Source: an uncultured Saprospirales bacterium (GTDB lineage Bacteria; Bacteroidota; Bacteroidia; Chitinophagales; JADIYW01). From it: a stretch of 9,447 nt of DNA. The stretch is taken from NCBI GenBank assembly GCA_938008535.1, contig CALLKF010000139.1:1-9447 (forward strand), given 5' to 3'. The translations under genes were made by a program, and so were the position numbers. This document shows positions 1 to 4,841 of the stretch, piece by piece; the stretch's first letter is position 1; each line of letters starts with the position of its first letter. The notes under the pieces were generated by a model. That model saw only the letters and a list, made by a program, of their open reading frames with translations, made no database searches and had not been told where the DNA came from.

Positions 1-45
1 CAAAGTTTAAATATTGGCGATAATACTGAATTGGATTTGAGATAA
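1..45 (+). CDS. possible 3' end of an upstream gene (14 codons)
   Basis: Frame 1 is open from the first base and stops at TAA 43-45, encoding a tail that reads QSLNIGDNTELDLR. The other two forward frames close within the first 21 bases. The peptide is too short to assign to any family, and an open frame of this length can occur by chance in AT-rich DNA. It is recorded as a possible partial gene only. The stretch from 46 to about 113 is AT-rich and shows no gene. Confidence 0.3.
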   Translation, partial: QSLNIGDNTELDLR

Positions 46-113
46 TTAGAAAATTGTTGAGTCAGAAAATTTAAGAATAAAGAAAATAAAAATCGTTAAT
101 CGTACATTGTACA

Positions 114-131
114 TCATCAATCATCAATCAT
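114..131. repeat. short tandem heptamer TCATCAA upstream of the exonuclease gene
   Basis: Two perfect copies of TCATCAA (114-120 and 121-127) are followed by a partial copy, TCAT. The array ends one base before the TTG start used for the next gene. Just upstream is an imperfect direct repeat (AATCGTTAATCG, 91-102) and the near-palindrome GTACATTGTAC (102-112). Together they make a low-complexity leader of about 40 bases. No function can be assigned. A similar heptamer array precedes the gene at 2041. Confidence 0.6.
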
Positions 132-132
132 T

Positions 133-1437
133 TTGTTTGCAGTAATAGATTTAGAAACAACAGGTGGAAACCACAACTCGGAACGCATTATCGAGATTGG
201 AATTGTATTGCATGACGGCAGAAACAAGACTGGCGAATACACTACTTTAATCAATCCTGAAAAAGAAATTGGTGGTTTTATTTCTACGTTTACAGGCATC
301 ACCAACTCGATGGTTCGCACAGCACCAAAATTTGAAGATGTTGCAGAAACCTTGTTAGAATTATTAGATGGAAAAATTTTCGTGGCACATAATGCAAAGT
401 TTGATTACAATTTTATAAAAAGCGAATTTCGAAGGTTGAATATTCCTTTCACTCAAAAAAATATTTGCACAGTTCAATTAAGCAGAAAAATATTTCCACA
501 AATAAAATCGCATAGTTTGGGTAATCTTTGCAGAGATTTAGGGTTGCCTGTAGATAATAGACATCGCGCATTTGGCGACGCAGCTGCTACGGCTTTATTA
601 CTTGAAAAACTTATTGAAGCCGATAAAAATAATTTGCTGAAAGAAATGCTAGATGATGATGGCACAAAATTATATCTGCCAAAAAATTTAAACAAAAACG
701 CTATACAAATTTTGCCTGAAGAAGTTGGTGTACTTTATTTTCACGATAAAGATGGTAATGTTTTATTTGTTGATAAAAGCAAAAATTTACGTGAATATAT
801 TCATCATTATTTTTCTAAAAAAACAAGCGACAAACTAAAGCTACAACTACACGAAGCGATTTACGATATTTCATTTATGCTTACTGGAAATGAATTAATT
901 GCTGGATTAACAGAATCGCAAGAAATAAGAAAATTGCATCCAATATTTAATAAACCTGCTTCTAATTTTACTTATAAATTTGGTTTATTTTCAGAAACAG
1001 ATATGTATGGATTTCAAAAATTAATGGTGAAAATGTTGGAAGAAGATGAAAATCCATTATTGAAATTTTCATCGAAATTTAAAGCAGAAAAAATGCTGCA
1101 TTCTATTTTAACGAGTTTTAAACTAGAACCAACTTTTAAAAAAATTGATAATGCATTGCAATACAATTCGCGCTTACATAATGTATTGTCGCGCTATGTG
1201 TATCCGTACAAAAATTGTTTTATAATTGATGTTGGTCGCGGTGGCTCTGAGCGCAGTGTTATTCAAATTGAAAACAACGAATACAAAGGTCATGGTTTTT
1301 TTGAACCTGCATATATCAATGAACCAAATGAGTTAAAAGACATTATAAAACCACAGCAAGAATATACAGAATGTAAAAAATTGATTCAACAATATATTCG
1401 CAAATACGAAAAACACATTGAAGTAATTCCGTATTAA
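133..1437 (+). CDS. DEDDh 3'-5' exonuclease fused to a UvrC-like GIY-YIG domain (DNA polymerase III epsilon-like)
   Basis: The protein has 434 residues. Residues 1-165 form a DnaQ-like DEDDh exonuclease: Exo I is IDLETTG with D6 and E8, Exo II is HNAKFDYNF with D91, and Exo III is HRAFGD with H144 and D149. All metal-binding acidic residues and the general-base histidine are present, so a 3'-5' exonuclease on DNA or RNA is expected. Residues about 194-275 resemble the UvrC/Cho GIY-YIG nuclease module (LPEEVGVLYF, VLFVDKSKNLR, then TESQEIRKLHPIFN). R220 and E261 are kept, but the two signature tyrosines are replaced by L201 and F212, and the YIG glycine by D214, so this domain may be inactive. 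Residues 276-434 are uncharacterised. The start is unusual: TTG at 133 gives MFAVIDLETTG, and no ATG lies upstream in frame after the TAA at 97-99. ATT at 130 or 106 is an alternative. A repair or DNA-processing role is inferred. Confidence 0.88.
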   Translation: MFAVIDLETTGGNHNSERIIEIGIVLHDGRNKTGEYTTLINPEKEIGGFISTFTGITNSMVRTAPKFEDVAETLLELLDGKIFVAHNAKFDYNFIKSEFRRLNIPFTQKNICTVQLSRKIFPQIKSHSLGNLCRDLGLPVDNRHRAFGDAAATALLLEKLIEADKNNLLKEMLDDDGTKLYLPKNLNKNAIQILPEEVGVLYFHDKDGNVLFVDKSKNLREYIHHYFSKKTSDKLKLQLHEAIYDISFMLTGNELIAGLTESQEIRKLHPIFNKPASNFTYKFGLFSETDMYGFQKLMVKMLEEDENPLLKFSSKFKAEKMLHSILTSFKLEPTFKKIDNALQYNSRLHNVLSRYVYPYKNCFIIDVGRGGSERSVIQIENNEYKGHGFFEPAYINEPNELKDIIKPQQEYTECKKLIQQYIRKYEKHIEVIPY

Positions 1438-1913
1438 ATATACTTATCTAATTGTCTGTATTTAAAGAATGCTTGCACCAATCGCATTTCCATCAATACA
1501 ATTAAAACCATGGCAACTGTTCCAGAAAAAATAGTGAGTTTCTTTATGTATAACAAATCATCTACTTCAGTTCCAGATTTGATGTGTTGAAATTCATTTG
1601 CTGGCAACGTATAATTATAAACATCAAAAACATTGTTAAATGAATAATACTGATTCAACACAAAAATAAGCAATGCAATATTCAATACAAATAGAAACAT
1701 TTTTACAAATACATTTCGAAAAATAATAGAACGTTGCATAAACAAAATTCCACGAATATAAGTAAATACTAAAAACAACGACCAACATAAATACACTAAA
1801 AACTTCTGACTAATTTTCGTGTAAATTGGATAAATTAAAATTATAGATGCAACTGCTGCAACAATTAGCCAAAGTGCTTCATAAGCAAAATCTAAAAGAG
1901 TTTCATTTTTCAT
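1434..1913 (-). CDS. hypothetical four-helix integral membrane protein
   Basis: This gene encodes 159 residues from the ATG at 1913 (MKNETLLDF). An in-frame ATG at 1934 would add seven residues, but it falls inside the -7 promoter element at 1932-1939, so the shorter start is preferred. Four strongly hydrophobic segments are visible at about residues 13-31, 38-58, 67-87 and 126-145. A polar loop of about 38 residues (88-125, containing NVFDVYNYTLP and KSGTEVDDL) separates helices 3 and 4, and the tail is basic (FKYRQLDKYI). There are no cysteine pairs, catalytic motifs or signal-peptide features. I do not recognise the family. It is expected in the cytoplasmic membrane. It converges on the exonuclease gene and overlaps it by four bases at the stop codons, and it is divergent from the gene at 2041. 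Confidence 0.75.
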   Translation of the reverse strand: MKNETLLDFAYEALWLIVAAVASIILIYPIYTKISQKFLVYLCWSLFLVFTYIRGILFMQRSIIFRNVFVKMFLFVLNIALLIFVLNQYYSFNNVFDVYNYTLPANEFQHIKSGTEVDDLLYIKKLTIFSGTVAMVLIVLMEMRLVQAFFKYRQLDKYI

Positions 1914-1931
1914 TATTAAAAAATTACAGCG

Positions 1932-1939
1932 CAAAAGTA
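1932..1939 (-). promoter_or_regulatory. Bacteroidota-type -7 element TACTTTTG for the membrane protein gene
   Basis: Read on the minus strand, this is TACTTTTG, an exact match to the TAnnTTTG -7 consensus recognised by the primary sigma factor of Bacteroidota. Transcription would start around 1925-1928, giving a leader of about 13 bases before the ATG at 1913. No clear TTTG -33 element is seen at the expected distance, so the call rests on the -7 match and its position. Confidence 0.5.
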
Positions 1940-1996
1940 ATCATTGTAATTCGATAACGCTAATAGTTAAATGTTATCTAAATACAATAAAAAATG

Positions 1997-2022
1997 CGAC
2001 TTACGACTTACGACTTACGACT
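1997..2022. repeat. tandem heptamer CGACTTA, 3.7 copies
   Basis: Three perfect copies of CGACTTA (1997-2003, 2004-2010, 2011-2017) are followed by CGACT. The array lies in the divergent region between the membrane protein gene and the GGGP synthase gene, ending 18 bases before the ATG at 2041. It would therefore be in or next to the leader of that gene. Function is unknown. It is too short and has no spacers, so it is not a CRISPR. Confidence 0.85.
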
Positions 2023-2040
2023 ATTCACTATCTTTACTTA

Positions 2041-2748
2041 ATGAACTTAACTACTTCAAAAAAACAAATTGCTGTTTTAATTGATCCGGACAAAACAGAT
2101 GCTACCAAATTAGTAAAAACAATACAACAGGCAGAATTGGCAAAAGTTGATTTTTATTTAGTTGGTGGAAGTTTATTATTAAAAAATAATTTAGAAGAAA
2201 TCATTACTGTTATTAAAAAAAACAGCAAAAAGAAAGTGTATTTGTTTCCAGGAAATCCATCGCAAATTTCTGCTAAAGCTGATGGTATTCTCTTGTTGAG
2301 TTTAATTTCTGGAAGAAATGCAGAGTTGCTAATTGGCAACCATGTGTTGGCTGCGCCAATTTTAAAACAATCTAAATTAACCATTATTTCTACTGGTTAT
2401 ATGCTGATTGAAAGTGGCACACAAACAACAGTTTCATACATATCAAACACTACACCAATTCCTGCGAATAAACCAGCAATTGCTGCTTGCACTGCCTTGG
2501 CTGGCGAACAATTAGGATTAAAAACTATTTACTTAGAAGCTGGAAGTGGTGCTCAGAATGCAGTATCAATAGAAATAATAAAAGCAGTAAAAAAACAAAT
2601 CAATATTCCATTAATTGTTGGTGGTGGCATTTGTTCTAAAGAACAAATTGAAACTGCATTTTTAGCTGGCGCAGATGTAGTTGTTATTGGTACTGCAATA
2701 GAAAATGATATAAATTTTTTACAAGAATTATCTTCTATAAAAAAATAA
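2041..2748 (+). CDS. geranylgeranylglyceryl/heptaprenylglyceryl phosphate synthase family protein (GGGPS/PcrB-like)
   Basis: The protein has 235 residues, near the family's usual length, and a TIM-barrel. Members join a polyprenyl diphosphate to sn-glycerol-1-phosphate through an ether bond. This is the archaeal-type step, also present in bacilli (PcrB) and in Bacteroidota as the group II GGGP synthases. Visible signatures in order are LIDPDK (13-18, metal/diphosphate site), LVGGS (40-44), LFPGNPSQIS (68-77), LLSLISGRNAELLIG (85-99), YLEAGSGA (164-171, glycerol-phosphate end), IVGGGI (192-197) and VVIGTAIE (214-221, phosphate-binding loops of the barrel). Chain length of the prenyl substrate cannot be read reliably. 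The enzyme should be cytosolic and work at the membrane surface. The ATG follows a heptamer repeat and has no obvious Shine-Dalgarno sequence. rsgA follows 26 bases downstream on the same strand, suggesting co-transcription. Confidence 0.92.
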   Translation: MNLTTSKKQIAVLIDPDKTDATKLVKTIQQAELAKVDFYLVGGSLLLKNNLEEIITVIKKNSKKKVYLFPGNPSQISAKADGILLLSLISGRNAELLIGNHVLAAPILKQSKLTIISTGYMLIESGTQTTVSYISNTTPIPANKPAIAACTALAGEQLGLKTIYLEAGSGAQNAVSIEIIKAVKKQINIPLIVGGGICSKEQIETAFLAGADVVVIGTAIENDINFLQELSSIKK

Positions 2749-2774
2749 TTTTCTAAACTATTGAACATCAACCA

Positions 2775-3713
2775 ATGACTAATCAAAAAGGACGCATTTT
2801 ACAAACAACTGGCTCGTGGTATCAGGTTTTATTAGATGGTAAAATGGTTGCTGCGCGTCTGAAAGGTAAATTTAAATTAGAAGAATTAGATACTACGAAT
2901 CCGATTGCAGTTGGAGATTTTGTTACGTTAGAAAAAACGGAAGGCAATGAATTTATCATAAACGAAATACACAACCGCAACAATTATATTATTCGTCAAT
3001 CGCCGCGAAATAAACATCAGCGACACATTATTGCTTCGAATATTGATTTGGCATTGCTGATTGTTACCATTGCACAACCTCGCACTTCATTAGGTTTTAT
3101 TGATAGATTCATCGCTGCTGCTGAGTCGTTTCATATTCCAGTAAGAATTGTCATTAATAAAATTGACTTGATTCGTGAGAAGGACGAACAATTATTAGAG
3201 TACATGCAAATCGTTTACAATCGATTAGGTTATAACGTATTTTGTACTTCAACTATTACCAATGAAGGTATTGACTCCATTGAATCTTTATTAGAAAATA
3301 AAACTACTTTAGTCGCTGGACATTCAGGTGTTGGAAAATCAACTTTATTAAATTCTATCAATAAAGAATTGAATTTAAAAACTGGTAAAATATCAGAAAA
3401 ATGGGGCAAAGGTATGCATACTACTACGTTCGCAACTATGTTTGAAATTTTACCAAATTCATTTATTATTGACACACCAGGTATTAAAGAATTTATGTTG
3501 CTGCAGGTAGAACCAGAAGAAGTTTCAGGTTATTTTAAAGACATTAAACTGGTTGCTGAAGGTTGTCAGTTTAATAACTGCTTGCATCAAAATGAGCCGA
3601 ATTGCGCAGTAAAAAAAGCAGTCGAAAACGCACAAATTGCAGCTACACGTTATGAAAATTATCTCAATATTATTCAGAATATTAAAGACATAAATTATTG
3701 GGAACGAAAATAA
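2775..3713 (+). CDS. rsgA: ribosome small-subunit-dependent GTPase A (RsgA/YjeQ)
   Basis: This gene encodes 312 residues, the normal length for the family. RsgA is a circularly permuted GTPase that binds the 30S subunit late in assembly, checks the decoding centre, releases RbfA and hydrolyses GTP when triggered by the subunit. The layout is typical. An N-terminal OB-fold (about 1-70) is followed by the permuted GTPase with G4 NKID (128-131), G1 GHSGVGKS (182-189), the switch-I region KGMHTTT (212-218) and G3 DTPG (233-236). A zinc-binding C-terminal region follows with C264, C269, H271 and C277 (CxxxxCxHxxxxxC). All key residues are present, so the protein looks functional. It is probably transcribed from upstream of 2041 with the GGGP synthase gene; no separate promoter is evident in the 26-base gap. 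Transcription may end at the hairpins at 3797-3833 or 3873-3892. Confidence 0.97.
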   Translation: MTNQKGRILQTTGSWYQVLLDGKMVAARLKGKFKLEELDTTNPIAVGDFVTLEKTEGNEFIINEIHNRNNYIIRQSPRNKHQRHIIASNIDLALLIVTIAQPRTSLGFIDRFIAAAESFHIPVRIVINKIDLIREKDEQLLEYMQIVYNRLGYNVFCTSTITNEGIDSIESLLENKTTLVAGHSGVGKSTLLNSINKELNLKTGKISEKWGKGMHTTTFATMFEILPNSFIIDTPGIKEFMLLQVEPEEVSGYFKDIKLVAEGCQFNNCLHQNEPNCAVKKAVENAQIAATRYENYLNIIQNIKDINYWERK

Positions 3714-3724
3714 TTTTTTATTCT

Positions 3725-3772
3725 TATCATCAAGATGTCGAAATAATTCCGAATTATCGGAACGTCATGATA
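3725..3772. repeat. nested imperfect palindrome downstream of rsgA
   Basis: The outer arms TATCAT (3725-3730) and ATGATA (3767-3772) enclose a perfect inner hairpin, TTCCGA / ATTA loop / TCGGAA (3747-3762). In addition, CAAGATG at 3731-3737 is complementary to CATCTTG at 3796-3802. Almost the whole 3725-3829 stretch can therefore fold as one element or as separate hairpins. It has no coding potential. It looks like a dispersed intergenic palindromic repeat, but copy number cannot be judged from one window. Confidence 0.55.
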
Positions 3773-3796
3773 GCAACACAGTACCGAAACGCTGTC

Positions 3797-3833
3797 ATCT
3801 TGTAACGATAATTCAGAATTGTTCAAGATTTTT
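3797..3833 (+). terminator. hairpin plus T-run, candidate terminator for the GGGP synthase-rsgA operon
   Basis: ATCTTG (3797-3802) pairs with CAAGAT (3824-3829), AAC (3804-3806) with GTT (3821-3823) and AATT (3810-3813) with AATT (3817-3820). T3803 and 3807-3809 are bulged. A five-T run at 3829-3833 follows directly. The stem is AT-rich and interrupted, so termination efficiency is uncertain. Confidence 0.45.
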
Positions 3834-3872
3834 CAATATAATGCAAAATAGTTTTTAGTAATTTATTTTATG

Positions 3873-3892
3873 TCCGAAACTTCGGAATTTTT
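3873..3892 (+). terminator. short hairpin with T-tract, second candidate terminator
   Basis: TCCGA (3873-3877) and TCGGA (3882-3886) form a five-pair stem with an AACT loop. It is followed by one A and then five Ts (3888-3892). It lies 160 bases after the rsgA stop and about 60 bases upstream of the tcdA promoter, so it would insulate the two units. The stem is short and the call is moderate. Confidence 0.45.
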
Positions 3893-3935
3893 GTTGTTTT
3901 AAAATCAAACTAACTATTATTTTTTCTTCGTATTC

Positions 3936-3962
3936 TTTGCGAAAAAAACTTTGCTACCTTTG
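3936..3962 (+). promoter_or_regulatory. Bacteroidota promoter for tcdA (TTTG ... TACCTTTG)
   Basis: TACCTTTG at 3955-3962 matches the TAnnTTTG -7 consensus exactly. A TTTG at 3936-3939 could be the -33 element, although its 15-base spacing is shorter than usual. Transcription would start near 3969, about 10 bases before the ATG at 3979. This promoter makes tcdA a transcription unit separate from rsgA. Confidence 0.65.
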
Positions 3963-3978
3963 CGATTAAAAAATTAAA

Positions 3979-4701
3979 ATGCAAGACAAGCATTGGATTT
4001 CGAGAACAACAGCGTTGATTGGTGATGAGAAACTCAATAAACTCATTAACAGTCATGTATTAGTGGTTGGTTTAGGCGGCATTGGTTCGTTTGCTGCAGA
4101 ATTTATTGCACGTGCTGGTGTTGGCGAAATGACAATAGTAGATGGTGATGTGGTGGATCCGAGCAACAGAAACAGACAATTACCAGCATTATCGTCAACT
4201 CATGGCGTTAGCAAAGCGGATTGGATGGCAGAACGGTTAAAAGACATTAATCCTGAAATTAAATTAAATGTAATTAAAGAATTTTTATCACCAGAAAAAG
4301 CATACGAGATTGTTAGTTTACACAACTATAATTATATCATTGATGCCATAGACAGCATCACACCAAAAATAAATTTATTGAAAGCTGCGCATGAATTAAA
4401 CAAGAAGATTGTGATGAGTGGTGGTGCTGGTGGAAAAATGGATCCAACAAAACTAATTGTTGCTGATTTAGCAGAAACATATAACTGTGTATTTGTAAAG
4501 ATGGTTCGTAAACGATTAAAAAGAGAAAAAATTTATACTGGAATTCCTGTAGTTTTTTCTACTGAATTGCCTGATAGAAAATCGTTGATTTTAACGGATG
4601 GAAAAAATTACAAGAAATCTGCTTATGGTACTATTTCCTATTTACCTGCTGCATTTGGCAGTGTTTGTGCAAGTGTAGTGATTAGAGATTTGATTCAATA
4701 A
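3979..4701 (+). CDS. tcdA: tRNA threonylcarbamoyladenosine dehydratase (TcdA/CsdL, ThiF/MoeB superfamily)
   Basis: The protein has 240 residues. TcdA uses ATP to activate and dehydrate t6A at position 37 of ANN-decoding tRNAs to the cyclic form ct6A, improving decoding. The E1-like Rossmann nucleotide site is GLGGIGS (31-37), followed by the family segment IVDGDVVDPSNRNRQLPA (53-70) with the acidic residue and NRNRQ that contact ATP. DAIDS (122-126), GGAGGKMDPTK (148-158), VRKRLKRE (176-183) and the C-terminal YGTISYLPAAFG (216-227) are characteristic of TcdA rather than of ThiF or MoeB. The CxxC zinc pairs of MoeB/ThiF are absent, as expected for this branch. The protein is slightly shorter than E. 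coli TcdA, which has an additional C-terminal region. It has its own promoter at 3936-3962 and is convergent with the T9SS cargo gene. The CsdA/CsdE partners known in E. coli are not in the window. Confidence 0.95.
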   Translation: MQDKHWISRTTALIGDEKLNKLINSHVLVVGLGGIGSFAAEFIARAGVGEMTIVDGDVVDPSNRNRQLPALSSTHGVSKADWMAERLKDINPEIKLNVIKEFLSPEKAYEIVSLHNYNYIIDAIDSITPKINLLKAAHELNKKIVMSGGAGGKMDPTKLIVADLAETYNCVFVKMVRKRLKREKIYTGIPVVFSTELPDRKSLILTDGKNYKKSAYGTISYLPAAFGSVCASVVIRDLIQ

Positions 4702-4742
4702 AAACCGTATTTTCAATGGGTTTAAACTCACTAATTAATCAG

Positions 4743-4771
4743 TTGTAGGACGACCTCAAGTCGTCTGACAA
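4743..4771. repeat. hairpin with GACGAC/GTCGTC arms after tcdA
   Basis: GACGAC (4749-4754) and GTCGTC (4760-4765) form a perfect six-pair stem with a CTCAA loop. A G-T wobble and a mismatch lead into outer arms TTGT (4743-4746) and ACAA (4768-4771). No T-run follows on the plus strand, so it is not a classical terminator for tcdA. Its G+C content stands out from its surroundings, which would fit a dispersed palindromic repeat. Confidence 0.5.
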
Positions 4772-4772
4772 C

Positions 4773-4809
4773 AAAAAGCAGGAAGTGCGCCGTAAAACAC
4801 TTCCTGCTT
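4773..4809 (-). terminator. strong intrinsic terminator with 12-bp perfect stem
   Basis: The arms AAGCAGGAAGTG (4776-4787) and CACTTCCTGCTT (4798-4809) are perfectly complementary around a 10-base loop. Read on the minus strand, the stem ends in CTT and runs on into TTT (4775-4773), a U-tract for the long gene that stops at 4842. On the plus strand the next T-run is about 10 bases beyond the stem (4820-4824), so it may also stop tcdA transcripts. A further AT-rich inverted repeat, AACAAAT/ATTTGTT with a TTTT loop, follows at 4814-4831. Confidence 0.8.
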
Positions 4810-4841
4810 AAGAAACAAATTTTTATTTGTTCTTTTAATCT

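Noticed and set aside
1914..1934. Seven-residue upstream extension (MRCNFLI) of the membrane protein gene
   Set aside because: Its start codon overlaps the TACTTTTG promoter element, so it would lie upstream of the expected transcript start.
1997..2022. CRISPR-like repeat array
   Set aside because: The units are only 7 bp, directly adjacent and without spacers, and no cas genes are present. It is a simple tandem repeat.
2029..2036. TATCTTTA as a -7 promoter element for the GGGP synthase gene
   Set aside because: It differs from TAnnTTTG at the last base and lies only four bases before the ATG, so transcription would start inside the coding region.
2154..2384. Open frame on the minus strand inside the GGGP synthase gene
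   Set aside because: It lies wholly within a well-identified gene on the other strand and shows no recognisable protein features. The same applies to minus-strand frames at 117-320, 474-695, 2553-2786 and 3230-3475, and to the plus-strand frame at 4948-5154.
3714..3978. A small RNA or small protein gene between rsgA and tcdA
   Set aside because: No open frame of useful length is present, and the hairpins are explained by terminators or a palindromic repeat. There is no promoter-hairpin-terminator order that would support an independent RNA.
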